In this document: positions 6,447 to 14,055 of the stretch, one piece after another
Layout of the letters: each line of letters starts with the position of its first letter
Numbering within the stretch: the first letter of the stretch is position 1
Origin: JAMWDF01 sp964645405
GTDB taxonomy: Bacteria > Ratteibacteria > UBA8468 > B48-G9 > DSTR01
Length of the DNA: 64,000 nt
Assembly (NCBI GenBank): GCA_964645405.1
Contig: CAZYCA010000042.1
Span: 62,001 to 126,000 of the forward strand
Direction of reading: 5' to 3'
Notes under the pieces: generated by a model
Told to the model about the DNA's origin: nothing
Database searches by the model: none
Seen by the model: only the letters and a program-made list of their open reading frames with translations
Program-made: the position numbers and the translations under genes

Positions 6447-8167
6447 AGTTTCCCCATAATCATCTTGACTTTTTCCTCTACCTTTTTCCTTTCCTGTTCT
6501 AATTTTTCCAGTTCCTTTTTAATCTCTTCTATTGGTCTGTAATTTTCTTCTTCTGCAATACTGACAAATCGGGAAGGACTCAGGTTATAATCTGCCTGTC
6601 TTACTTCTTCTATGGTTATTACTCTGGCAAACTTTTCTATATCTTTGAACTTCCTGTAAGCATCTACAACTTTTTTAATGTTTTCTTTTGACAGGGTATT
6701 TTGCTTTTTCCCAGGTTCAAATTCTTTGCTGGCGTTAATTAAAAGAATTTCTCCTTTTTTATCCTGCGGTCTGTTCTTATTGAAAACGATTATTACTGCT
6801 GGTGCACCTGTATTGTAAAAGAGTTTTTCCGGAAGCAATATCACTGATTCTATTAAACCCTCTTCCACTATTTTTTCTCTTATCAATTTTTCCCTTCCCC
6901 CTCTGGAAACAGCGCCGGTATCAATGACAACTGCTACTTTCTCTTTTGCTGAAGCAATCATATGTTGAATCCACACCCAGTCGGCTGATTGTTTTGTGGA
7001 GAATCCATACTTAAACCTTTCCTTCCAGTACTCACCTTTCTTCAGATTTTCCTCATCATAACCGTCCTGATTCCAGGGCGGGTTGGCAATGACATAATCA
7101 AATTTTTTTATGGAATCTGCCTCTTTGAATTTAGGGAAAAGTAATGTATCTCCAGGATAAAAGTAAAAATTCTTTATGTCGTGCAGGAGCATATTCATCT
7201 TTGCTAAAGCCAGCGTTCTTAGATTTGCCTCCTGTCCATTTAAAAATAATGTATCAGCTTTTTCCCTTCCATATCTGTCTTCCACATATTTATAAGCAAC
7301 TATCAACATACCAGCAGAACCTGATGCCGGGTCATATAAACTTTTCTGTGGCTTCGGGTCTAAAATCTCAATCATCAATCTTATAACTTCTCTCGGAGTA
7401 TATACCTCTCCTTCTTTTGCTTTTGCTGGTGCGAAGTATCTCAAAATCCACTCATAGGCGTCTCCCAAAATATCCCCTGAAATTCCTTCAAAAGAACTTT
7501 TACTGAAAAGTTCCACAAGTTGATTTAAAATTACGGTGTTTTCCGGATTGCTTGTAAAGTGGTGGAAATCAAACTGGGAAAAGATGTCCTGATAGGATTG
7601 GTTCATCTCTGCCAATTTTTTTACTGCCAGAGAAAATTTTTCCGATATTCTCTGCGGGTCTTTCCTTATCCTGTCCCAGAGATATTCCTCTGAGAAGTTA
7701 AAAAAATGATATGATGGTGAAGATGCCTCTTTTACTACCTCCTTTTCCAGCCAGCCCTTCTGTAAAAGCCTGTTTTTAACGTTTTCAAATTCTTTCTGCC
7801 ATCTGTCAGAGTATGCCTTGTAAAAAAGTAAAAATAAAATGAAGGTGTAGTCCACCCTTGTTCTAATTAAATCTGCTGCCTGTTTTAGCAGGTTGAGCAG
7901 TTCACCCTTCGTGGAAAGAGAATTGCCTGCCATTCTTTCAGTCTCAAAAATACTTTTTATTCTGTACACTTTTTCTCTTTTGTCCTTTTCGCCCCTGCTG
8001 ACTTCTAAAAGGCCTGTCTTTTTTATTTCCGACAGGATGTTTTTTGCCTGTTCTTCTGAATCCTGGAATGTCTGGAAAAGAAAGTTAACAACTTCATCAA
8101 AGGAAAAACTTCTGTTTTTAAATTCCCCTAAAATCATAATATACCTCTTTTTAATCCATTCCTGCAT
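6443..8167 (-). CDS. hsdM: Type I restriction-modification DNA methyltransferase HsdM
   Basis: 574 residues from ATG 8165-8167, chosen because GGGGGA lies 5 nt before it; an upstream in-frame GTG at 8188 has no SD. N6-adenine methylase: SAM-binding DPASGSAG at about 279-286, catalytic NPPW at 362-365, and the HsdM helical N-domain (LLNLLKQAADLIRTRVDY) starting near residue 90. Before that domain is an extra 75-residue segment (FSFDEVVNFLFQTF, AKNILSEIKKTGLLEV, then a basic strand) that looks like a winged helix, which plain HsdM proteins lack. The C-terminus has a coiled-coil-like EELEKLEQERKKVEEKV. It forms the M2S methylase with HsdS. A promoter and a palindrome lie in the 5' region. Confidence 0.92.
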   Translation of the reverse strand: MQEWIKKRYIMILGEFKNRSFSFDEVVNFLFQTFQDSEEQAKNILSEIKKTGLLEVSRGEKDKREKVYRIKSIFETERMAGNSLSTKGELLNLLKQAADLIRTRVDYTFILFLLFYKAYSDRWQKEFENVKNRLLQKGWLEKEVVKEASSPSYHFFNFSEEYLWDRIRKDPQRISEKFSLAVKKLAEMNQSYQDIFSQFDFHHFTSNPENTVILNQLVELFSKSSFEGISGDILGDAYEWILRYFAPAKAKEGEVYTPREVIRLMIEILDPKPQKSLYDPASGSAGMLIVAYKYVEDRYGREKADTLFLNGQEANLRTLALAKMNMLLHDIKNFYFYPGDTLLFPKFKEADSIKKFDYVIANPPWNQDGYDEENLKKGEYWKERFKYGFSTKQSADWVWIQHMIASAKEKVAVVIDTGAVSRGGREKLIREKIVEEGLIESVILLPEKLFYNTGAPAVIIVFNKNRPQDKKGEILLINASKEFEPGKKQNTLSKENIKKVVDAYRKFKDIEKFARVITIEEVRQADYNLSPSRFVSIAEEENYRPIEEIKKELEKLEQERKKVEEKVKMIMGKL

Positions 8168-8257
8168 TTTTATCCCCCATTTTTGCACGTTTTGACTTCT
8201 GCCCTGCCCTTCCAGCTTTCGCCGGAAGAAAAAACTACACCTGAGCTATATTCAACC

Positions 8258-8279
8258 TCAGGCTACCAGAATAGCCTGA
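8258..8279 (-). promoter_or_regulatory. Inverted repeat in the hsdM leader (operator or hairpin)
   Basis: TCAGGCTA (8258-8265), 6 nt, TAGCCTGA (8272-8279): 8-bp perfect symmetry, about 25-45 nt downstream of the predicted hsdM transcription start. A second, competing pair CCTGAG (8240-8245) / CTCAGG (8257-8262) shares bases with it. It could be a protein operator or a leader RNA switch; I cannot tell which. Confidence 0.5.
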
Positions 8280-8308
8280 ACATAATTTAAAACTTATTTA
8301 CATTACCT

Positions 8309-8336
8309 ATTTTACAGCATACACTGATTCTGTCAA
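8309..8336 (-). promoter_or_regulatory. Promoter of hsdM-hsdS
   Basis: On the minus strand TTGACA (8336-8331), 16 nt, TAAAAT (8314-8309). It lies about 140 nt before the chosen hsdM ATG, leaving a leader that contains the inverted repeat at 8258-8279. The gene-free stretch 8168-8510 holds this promoter, the repeat units at 8394 and the next gene's promoter; I see no coding sequence in it. Confidence 0.6.
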
Positions 8337-8393
8337 GGATGAAGGTATTTCTGAAAATTCAAACGAGCTATACTGTTAGAGAGCCGGCGTTTG

Positions 8394-8417
8394 AAAAACT
8401 CGCAAACTCGTTAAGTC
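8394..8417. repeat. 8-bp-period repeat units upstream of hsdM
   Basis: Three units AAAAACTC, GCAAACTC, GTTAAGTC in tandem, of the type seen at 5186-5243 and inside hsdS. Together the copies bracket the hsdM-hsdS pair. The copy number is small, so recognition rests on the shared AACTCG core and the 8-bp spacing. Confidence 0.5.
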
Positions 8418-8453
8418 CCAATAAAATAATAATGAATTCTAAGACTTTTTTCC

Positions 8454-8483
8454 TTGACAGCAGGCAGTAATCTGGGATAGGCT
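8454..8483 (+). promoter_or_regulatory. Probable promoter of the PP-loop/UPF0280/methyltransferase operon
   Basis: TTGACA (8454-8459), 18 nt, TAGGCT (8478-8483), about 28 nt before the ATG at 8511. The -35 box is consensus; the -10 box is weak. Confidence 0.45.
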
Positions 8484-8510
8484 ACTGTCATTCTCACAGG
8501 GATTATCTGA

Positions 8511-9482
8511 ATGAGATGCTCTAAAGCTATCGGACTGATTTCTGGCGGGCTGGACAGCGCTCTGGCTGTCAAAATCATGCAGGAACAGGATATTGAGGTC
8601 ATTGGACTTCATGTGGTAACCTGCTTTATGCCTGCTTCCGGACAGAATCTTTCACGTGTCAACAATCTGGCAAAAAGTTTATCCCTGAAACTAAAAGTTA
8701 TTACCGCGGATAGTGAATATCTGGACATTGTCAGAAATCCTGCTTTCGGCTACGGCAAAAATTTAAATCCCTGTGTGGACTGCCACATCTTTATGCTGCG
8801 TCAGGCAAAGAAATTAATGCTGGAAGAAGAAGCTTCTTTCGTCTTTACCGGTGAGGTGCTGGGTCAGCGCCCCTTCTCCCAGACACAGGCGACACTGCGT
8901 CTGATAGAACGGGAAAGTGGGCTGGAAGGATATGTGGTGAGACCACTTTCAGCACTTTTGCTTCCAGTTACAAAGCCCGAGCAATACGGGTGGCTGGAGA
9001 GAAACCAGTTGCTTGGTATCCAGGGCCGCGGGAGAAAAATCCAGCTGGCTCTGGCAGAAGAGAAAAAACTGCAGCATTTTACCAGTCCTGCCGGCGGCTG
9101 CCTGCTGACCGTTCCTTCGTTCTGCCGGCGGCTGGCTGATTTGATGAAACACAGGGAAAAATTTACCACCCAGGATTGCCTGTTACTCCAGATAGGCAGG
9201 CACTTCAGACTTGGGGAAAATTGTAAACTTATTATTCCCCGTAACCAGGATGAGGCAGTCAAACTGAGAGAATTAAAACAGGAAGAAGATATACTGATAC
9301 AGGAGGAAGGATTGTCTCATCCTTCAGGTCTGGTGCAGGGCAAAATGGAAAAACTGGCTCTGGAAATTGTTGCTGCCTATAGTCAGGGGGGTTGCAGTCC
9401 TTCACGGTTGCGGGTTAATGATGAATTTTTCCTCATAGGCCGTAAGCCAAAAGAGTCTTTCAGAACATGGCTTCTGCAATGA
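8511..9482 (+). CDS. PP-loop ATPase, probable tRNA thiolation enzyme (MnmA/ThiI-like)
   Basis: 323 residues. The N-terminal PP-loop SGGLDS at 11-16 binds and adenylates a substrate with ATP; CVDC at 88-91 and GEVLGQRP near 114-121 follow, and TSPAGGCLL near residue 200 carries another cysteine. This arrangement belongs to the MnmA/ThiI-like group often annotated as tRNA sulfurtransferase. The roughly 75-residue C-terminal domain (from about 245) is separate and resembles the small domain attached to such proteins in anaerobes. It lacks the THUMP domain of ThiI and the length of MnmA, so the tRNA position and the sulfur donor are unknown. The stop overlaps the next gene by ATGA, indicating a translationally coupled operon. 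Confidence 0.72.
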   Translation: MRCSKAIGLISGGLDSALAVKIMQEQDIEVIGLHVVTCFMPASGQNLSRVNNLAKSLSLKLKVITADSEYLDIVRNPAFGYGKNLNPCVDCHIFMLRQAKKLMLEEEASFVFTGEVLGQRPFSQTQATLRLIERESGLEGYVVRPLSALLLPVTKPEQYGWLERNQLLGIQGRGRKIQLALAEEKKLQHFTSPAGGCLLTVPSFCRRLADLMKHREKFTTQDCLLLQIGRHFRLGENCKLIIPRNQDEAVKLRELKQEEDILIQEEGLSHPSGLVQGKMEKLALEIVAAYSQGGCSPSRLRVNDEFFLIGRKPKESFRTWLLQ

Positions 9483-10201
9483 AAAAACAGGACCTTTTCT
9501 ACCGCACTGTCGTTCACCCAAAAGATTTAATTCCTTTTCATGTAGAGGAGGAAGAAAGCAACTTATTAATTCTGGCGGAAAAGGACCTGACCGGGCAAGC
9601 CAGAACAGAACTTCTCCGTCAGCGAGATTTGCTAAAACAATATATCTGTCAGCATCCTGAATTTTATTATTCCTTCTCGCCGGTGGTTATTACTGATGGT
9701 CCTGAAGTCGTGAAAAGAATGGCTGAAGCTGCCTGGCTGACAGATACCGGTCCAATGGCTTCTGTGGCAGGAACGTTAGCGGAAATGGTGGGCAGTTACC
9801 TTCTAAAAGAATCAGAAAATGTGATTGTAGAAAATGGAGGGGATATATTCCTGCGTTGCCAGAAAACTACGGTAATAGCTATCTACGCTAAGGATTCACC
9901 ATTTTCCCTGAAGATTGGTCTGAAACTACCAGGTGCTGATTTCAGCCGTGGTTTAGCCACCTCCAGCGGCACTGTTGGTCATTCCTGGAGTTTTGGTCAG
10001 GCTGATGCAGTGACCGTACTTTGCCGCTCAGCTTCCCTGGCTGATGCAGCTGCCACCTATCTGGGTAACCTTGTCCACAGTAAGGATGACTTCCCGGCTG
10101 TAGAGGATAAGTTAAAGACATTACCTTTTATCGAAGGAGTTGTGATTATTGCAGGAAAGGAAATGCTGGTATGGGGCAACATAGAACTGGTTTCTTTATG
10201 A
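9479..10201 (+). CDS. UPF0280 family protein (ApbE-like fold)
   Basis: 240 residues from the ATG at 9479, which overlaps the previous stop as ATGA; an ATG 12 nt upstream is also in frame. Family features: TDTGPMASVAGTLAEMVG at about 96-115, ENGGDIFLR near 125 and ATSSGTVGHSWSFGQADAV near 165. These match the UPF0280 group, a relative of the ApbE flavin transferases with conserved NGGD and SSGT-like segments. Its function is unknown. It lies between a thiolation-type PP-loop protein and a membrane methyltransferase, all overlapping by ATGA, so the three probably act in one process. No signal peptide is seen, unlike periplasmic ApbE. Confidence 0.75.
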   Translation: MKKQDLFYRTVVHPKDLIPFHVEEEESNLLILAEKDLTGQARTELLRQRDLLKQYICQHPEFYYSFSPVVITDGPEVVKRMAEAAWLTDTGPMASVAGTLAEMVGSYLLKESENVIVENGGDIFLRCQKTTVIAIYAKDSPFSLKIGLKLPGADFSRGLATSSGTVGHSWSFGQADAVTVLCRSASLADAAATYLGNLVHSKDDFPAVEDKLKTLPFIEGVVIIAGKEMLVWGNIELVSL

Positions 10202-10722
10202 AGGTAATACGTCTGCGCACCACTGCGGGATGGTTTTTCCTCATGCTGGTAGCAGTTTTCAGTCAGCCTACCCGCAGGTCAATTTTGATGGGGTTGGTGC
10301 TGGCTCTGTCAGGAGAAGTCGTGCGCACCCTCAGCGCCGGTATCATCAGGAAAAATGAAATGCTTGCCCGTTGCGGTCCCTACAGCTGGTGCCGTCATCC
10401 TCTTTACTTTGGCAGTTTTCTAATTACTTTAGGTACTGCCCTTGCCTCTAACTTTCTTCCCCTGATAATTCTCGGGATTTTTCTTTTCGGTTTTTTCTAT
10501 ATTCCTACCATCACTGCTGAGGAGAAATACCTTGCAGAGAAATTTGGAGAAGAGTATTTAAATTACAGAAAAAAAACACCTGTTCTCCTGCCGCGGCCAG
10601 GAAAAACATCCTGGCAGGAGTTCAGCTGGGAAAATATCAGGTGCAATCGTGAGCATATCAACTGGCTACTGCTTTTCGCATTGTTTATCTGGCTGGCTCT
10701 CAGGCAACATTTTGGTATTTGA
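10198..10722 (+). CDS. Membrane methyltransferase, ICMT/PEMT family
   Basis: 174 residues from ATG 10198, which overlaps the UPF0280 stop as ATGA (a longer in-frame start at 10171 lies inside the upstream gene). It has three or four hydrophobic helices and the SAM-binding signature GPYSWCRHPLYFGSF followed by EEKYLAEKFGEEYLNYRKKTP, as in isoprenylcysteine carboxyl methyltransferase-like and phospholipid methyltransferase proteins. Bacterial members act on small lipids or unknown substrates. The stop codon lies inside the -35 box of the rpsB promoter, so the operon ends where the ribosomal operon begins. Confidence 0.78.
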   Translation: MKVIRLRTTAGWFFLMLVAVFSQPTRRSILMGLVLALSGEVVRTLSAGIIRKNEMLARCGPYSWCRHPLYFGSFLITLGTALASNFLPLIILGIFLFGFFYIPTITAEEKYLAEKFGEEYLNYRKKTPVLLPRPGKTSWQEFSWENIRCNREHINWLLLFALFIWLALRQHFGI

Positions 10723-10746
10723 CAGGGGAAAAGAATAGTGTATAAT
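10719..10746 (+). promoter_or_regulatory. Consensus promoter of rpsB-tsf
   Basis: TTGACA (10719-10724), 16 nt, TATAAT (10741-10746): both boxes match consensus. The start is expected near 10753, leaving a leader of about 80 nt before rpsB that could carry S2 autoregulation, though I see no clear known motif. Confidence 0.85.
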
Positions 10747-10834
10747 GTTACGCTATCCTTGACGTGGCAGATTGATGAGGTTAAAATAAGGGAAATTGCC
10801 AGAGTCAATTACAGGGGTACCAAAAGGTAAGGAA

Positions 10835-11599
10835 ATGGTGGAGATAACATTAAAAGAGCTTTTAGAAAACGGTGTATACTTTGGACATCCGTCCAGACAG
10901 TTTGACCCGAGGATAAAGCCTTTTCTCTATGGACGCAGGCAGGGAATCTACATCATAGACATTGAAAGGACTGCGGAAAAAATTAGAGAGGCCGCCTCCT
11001 TCCTGAAATCAGTAGTCCTTGAAGGTAAAAAGGTTCTTTTTGTGGGCACTAAAAAACAGGCACAGGCTGCTGTCCAGGAGATAGCAGAAAAGTGTCGCAT
11101 GCCTTATGTAAACTACAGGTGGATTGGTGGTACTCTGACCAATTTTAATGTTATCCGGCAGAGAATCGGCAGATTAGACGAAATTGAAGCCCTGGAGGCA
11201 TCAGGCCGTTTGTCTTCCTATACGAAGAAGGAAGCTAGTTTGATTCTGAAGGAAAAAGAAAACCTTTTAAGAAAATTTGGCGGTATCAGGAAACTTGATA
11301 CATTCCCGGGAGCTTTAGTAATTGTGGATTTACGCCGGGAAGCCAATGCTCTTAAGGAGGCTAAAAAGGTTGGAGTTCCCATTGTTGGTATTGTGGATAC
11401 CAACGGTAATCCAGAACTGGCTGATTATCCCATCCCTGCCAATGATGACGGACAAAAATCAATCTGGTTAGTCCTGAGTAAGCTGGCTGAAGCCATTAGC
11501 GAGGTTCTGGTAGAAGCCCGGATAGCAGAACAGGTTAAACAGGAAGTAACAGATGGGCAGGAGATGGCTGATAGTTCCGGAGAAAGAAAACAATCCTGA
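10835..11599 (+). CDS. rpsB: 30S ribosomal protein S2
   Basis: 254 residues from ATG 10835, with AAAAGG 7 nt upstream; a longer frame from a TTG at 10796 has no SD and its extra residues are not S2-like. Starts ITLKELLENGVYFGH and includes RQGIYIIDIERT, VLFVGTKKQAQ, NYRWIGGTLTNF and PGALVIVDLRREANALKEAKK, all diagnostic of bacterial S2. It sits on the 30S head-body cleft and is needed late in 30S assembly. Followed by tsf after 14 nt in the same order as in most bacteria. Confidence 0.97.
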   Translation: MVEITLKELLENGVYFGHPSRQFDPRIKPFLYGRRQGIYIIDIERTAEKIREAASFLKSVVLEGKKVLFVGTKKQAQAAVQEIAEKCRMPYVNYRWIGGTLTNFNVIRQRIGRLDEIEALEASGRLSSYTKKEASLILKEKENLLRKFGGIRKLDTFPGALVIVDLRREANALKEAKKVGVPIVGIVDTNGNPELADYPIPANDDGQKSIWLVLSKLAEAISEVLVEARIAEQVKQEVTDGQEMADSSGERKQS

Positions 11600-11613
11600 G
11601 GGAGAAGAAAAAA

Positions 11614-12201
11614 ATGAGAATTACAGCGGAACAGGTAAAAGCACTAAGAGAGAAAACAGGCCTCAGCGTTATGGAATGCAAGAAGGCACTCGAAGAGGCT
11701 AACGGTAATGCTGACTTAGCCCTGGAACGTTTAAAAGTCCTTGGTTTAGAAATAGCGAAGAAAAAGTCTGACAGGGAAGCCTGCGAGGGTAAAATTGGCT
11801 CTTACGTACACACCAATGGCCGTATAGGCGTGCTAATAGAGGTTAACTGCGAAACTGATTTTGTAGCCAGAACAGAAGATTTCCAGGATCTGGTGAAAAA
11901 TCTTTGCCTGCAGATAACCGCTACCAATCCTTCCTGGATAGAAAAAGATGCTGTGCCAGAAGAAGTTCTCCAGGAACAGAGGAAAATTATTCAGCAGCAG
12001 AATACGGATAAAAACCCTGATGCGCTGGAAAAAATAACTGAGGCAAGAATTAACGACTTCTTGCAGCAGCATGTCCTTCTGGAGCAAAAGTTTATCCGGG
12101 ATGAAAGTATTACAGTGAAGGACCTCATCAGTCAGAAGGTAGCCAGGCTTGGAGAAAACATCAAGGTCAGACGGTTTGTTAGATTTGCTCTGGGAGAATA
12201 A
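11614..12201 (+). CDS. tsf: Elongation factor Ts
   Basis: 195 residues: the short type of EF-Ts (E. coli has about 283), with the N-terminal domain TAEQVKALREKTGLSVMECKKALEEANGN and the core HTNGRIGVLIEVNCETDFVART intact; the C-terminal part is a single shortened coiled-coil region. It exchanges GDP for GTP on EF-Tu. SD GGGAG precedes ATG. Short forms of this kind occur in Thermus and several deep lineages. Confidence 0.97.
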   Translation: MRITAEQVKALREKTGLSVMECKKALEEANGNADLALERLKVLGLEIAKKKSDREACEGKIGSYVHTNGRIGVLIEVNCETDFVARTEDFQDLVKNLCLQITATNPSWIEKDAVPEEVLQEQRKIIQQQNTDKNPDALEKITEARINDFLQQHVLLEQKFIRDESITVKDLISQKVARLGENIKVRRFVRFALGE

Positions 12202-12309
12202 ACTGTCGCTAACAGGGCAAAAGAAGCATTACTTTTGGTGGTCCGGGGCAGGTTATGATAACATTATTAAACCTTGCACAGGATGCACCAACTAACCCAA
12301 GGAGGAATT

Positions 12310-12603
12310 ATGGAGTTTGAAGCTGGCTATATCCAGGCTCTGATTTTGCTGGGAATTGGGTTTCTGGTTTTAATGCTCGGGTTGATGATTGATGAAATAA
12401 ACAAGAAAAAAGCCATCGTAGGTTATATTCTGGCAGTTGTCCTTTGTGGTTTAGGGATTTACTTCTATGCTGTGGTGGCTTTGTATCAAAGGGATAACGG
12501 CGGACAAAGTTTTAACAAACTAAACTATTACCTTTATATTTATCGGCCAGCGCCGCAACAGCCAGCAGAGACAATTCCTCTGGTTCCTGCTCCTCCAAGA
12601 TGA
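12310..12603 (+). CDS. Small two-helix membrane protein, unknown
   Basis: 97 residues from ATG 12310, with a strong AAGGAGG SD; an upstream in-frame ATG at 12274 has no SD. Two hydrophobic helices (about 8-28 and 38-58) separated by the charged turn DEINKKKA, then a tail rich in proline and tyrosine ending near PLVPAPPR. I do not recognise the family. It follows tsf on the same strand after 108 nt, and a TATGAT at 12254-12259 could serve as its own -10 box. Confidence 0.6.
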   Translation: MEFEAGYIQALILLGIGFLVLMLGLMIDEINKKKAIVGYILAVVLCGLGIYFYAVVALYQRDNGGQSFNKLNYYLYIYRPAPQQPAETIPLVPAPPR

Positions 12604-12640
12604 AGACTTCAACGGGAGCAACTCCGGGACGACTTACGGA

Positions 12641-12907
12641 TTAAAGCTGTTTAAAGGATTTGGAAGGTTTAAAAATAATTTTCCGTCTTTCTGGAATCTC
12701 CACTCTTTCCCCGGTTCTGGGATTGCGACCTACTTTTGCTCCTCTCCTTCTTACCTGAAAAACACCAAAATTTCTTAATTCAATCCTTTCTCCCTGTTCC
12801 AGTGCCTGTCTCAGATTAATAAGAAAACTGTCAATAATATTTTTTACCACTACCTTGTTCAGGCCTGTCTGCTGAGATACCTTCTCTACTAAATCAGCCC
12901 TGATCAT
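12641..12907 (-). CDS. HU/IHF family DNA-binding protein
   Basis: 88 residues, typical HU length. MIRADLVEKVSQQTGL is the N-terminal helix; IELRNFGVFQVRRRGAKVGRNPRTGE is the DNA-binding arm with the family GRNPRTGE, and RRKIIFKPSKSFKQ closes it. It bends and compacts DNA as a dimer. The SD GGAGG precedes ATG. It lies 22 nt downstream of tRNA-Leu on the same strand, so a joint transcript is likely. HU and IHF cannot be told apart safely here. Confidence 0.92.
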   Translation of the reverse strand: MIRADLVEKVSQQTGLNKVVVKNIIDSFLINLRQALEQGERIELRNFGVFQVRRRGAKVGRNPRTGERVEIPERRKIIFKPSKSFKQL

Positions 12908-12929
12908 TTCTGCCTCCAGAAAATTTTTC

Positions 12930-13013
12930 TGCCGGAGGAGGGATTCGAACCCTCACGGAGTTTGCCTCCACCGGATTTTGAGTCCGGCGCGTCTGCCATT
13001 TCACCACTCCGGC
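12930..13013 (-). tRNA. tRNA-Leu (CAA)
   Basis: 84 nt on the minus strand: acceptor stem GCCGGAG / CTCCGGC, discriminator A, anticodon stem CCGGA / TCCGG around loop CTCAAAA (anticodon CAA, read as Leu), long variable arm GGAG..CTCC typical of class II leucine tRNA, T-arm with GTTCGAATCCC. CCA is not encoded. Confidence 0.95.
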
Positions 13014-13029
13014 TATATTGCTGCTATAA

Positions 13030-13058
13030 AAGTTATTCTTTTTGGCTGGAGATGTCAA
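13030..13058 (-). promoter_or_regulatory. Promoter of tRNA-Leu
   Basis: On the minus strand TTGACA (13058-13053), 17 nt, TAACTT (13035-13030), about 17 nt before the tRNA 5' end. The -35 box is consensus, the -10 box weak. Confidence 0.5.
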
Positions 13059-13256
13059 TACTTTCTGCAAATTATGCTTTCTCAATGATGCTCCTTCTGA
13101 AAGGATACCCTGCCTGTAGTGGGGTTATAAACAAATTTTAAACCCGGGGGTAATTCCCGGAGAAAGGAAAGATATCCCCTGAAAATCAGTTGTTGTAGAA
13201 AAGAAGGTAAATGCCCCTCCCGGAGCTGAAAAGAATGGATTTTATCTGAAATGAAA

Positions 13257-13778
13257 TCAACCTGTCCCTGGAACTTTTTTCAACACCGACTGCCAGAAAA
13301 AAGGGTTCACGGAGTAATTCAGAGCCTTAGCCTTCTTGAGGTCCTCCCATGCTCTTTCATAATCTCCCACCGTAGCATAGGTGGAAACCCTGTTATAGTA
13401 CGCTCCGGCAAAAACAGGCTGAAGTTCTATAGCCTTACTAAAGTCGTCAATTGCTTTCTGGTATTCTTTCCATGCCTGGTAACACAACCTGCGGTTGTTG
13501 TACACCCTGGATGAATCTGGCTGTAACTTCATCGCTTCTGAATAGTCGGTTAAAACCTGGTGAAAACTCCCCTTAAGATACCGGGCAAGGCCACGATTAA
13601 AAAGAAGGGTGACGCTGCTGGGAAAACTTACCAGCGCCGCAGAGAACAACTGCATAGCTCTGTCATAATTTTTTTTGTAAAAGGCACTGGCAGCTTTTCT
13701 CAAATAATGCTCTGACAGCTGCCGGAAAAATTGCTGATGCCTCCATTTCTCCTCTGTATAAATTACCCGGAAAAGCAA
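13257..13778 (-). CDS. TPR repeat protein
   Basis: 173 residues with about four tetratricopeptide repeats: LRKAASAFYKKNYDRAMQLF, NRGLARYLKGSFHQVLTDY, NRRLCYQAWKEYQKAIDDFS and NRVSTYATVGDYERAWEDL each show the alternating small/large pattern and end near a proline. Such proteins are scaffolds; the partner is unknown. The start is uncertain: the frame opens with TTG at 13778 without an SD, and a promoter-like TTGACT (13788-13783) N17 TAATTT (13765-13760) overlaps it. A later start near 13703 (TTG of LRKAAS) would follow that promoter. No signal peptide is visible. Confidence 0.6.
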   Translation of the reverse strand: MLFRVIYTEEKWRHQQFFRQLSEHYLRKAASAFYKKNYDRAMQLFSAALVSFPSSVTLLFNRGLARYLKGSFHQVLTDYSEAMKLQPDSSRVYNNRRLCYQAWKEYQKAIDDFSKAIELQPVFAGAYYNRVSTYATVGDYERAWEDLKKAKALNYSVNPFFWQSVLKKVPGTG

Positions 13779-13917
13779 AGGAAGTCAACATCTCACACAT
13801 CTGAACGTTCCTGTTTTCTCTTCCCCTCTTTCCCGGAGACAGGTCAGGAGAGATTTGATTTTCTCCCCCTTTTTATTCCTCTTTTTTTTAATGAATAATT
13901 GGTGTGGATTTTTAAAT

Positions 13918-14019
13918 CCCTCTTGCATCTACCTTTCAGAAAGGAGAAACTTCAGTGTAAATCTCCCTGTAGTGCCCCCTTTTGCCGGAGGGGAAGAGCA
14001 AAAAGAGCACAAGGGGCAG
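13918..14019 (+). repeat. Dispersed intergenic repeat, copy 1
   Basis: About 102 bp that aligns, by eye at roughly 75%, with the reverse complement of 18272-18370. Shared landmarks in order: CCCTCTTGCATCT, GGAGAAACTT, GTGTAAAT, TTTTGCC, GAGGGG, CAAAAAG and GGGCAG at the end. It contains an internal inverted repeat (GCCCCC... / ...GGGGC). Similarity may extend about 20 bp to the left. It lies in the gap 13779-14055, which holds no gene. Confidence 0.65.
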
Positions 14020-14042
14020 GTGTAAATTTTTACTGAAAATGG

Positions 14043-14048
14043 TATAAT
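14043..14048 (+). promoter_or_regulatory. -10 box of the unknown gene at 14056 (leaderless arrangement)
   Basis: Consensus TATAAT ends 7 nt before ATG 14056, so transcription would begin at or next to the start codon. No SD is present. The -35 region (around 14021, TGTAAA) is weak. Confidence 0.5.
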
Positions 14049-14055
14049 AATTGTG

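Noticed and set aside
13745..13778. Frameshift at the start of the TPR gene
   Set aside because: An out-of-frame ATG follows GAGGAG, but it is too close to the SD and the TPR pattern continues upstream in the original frame, so no shift is needed.
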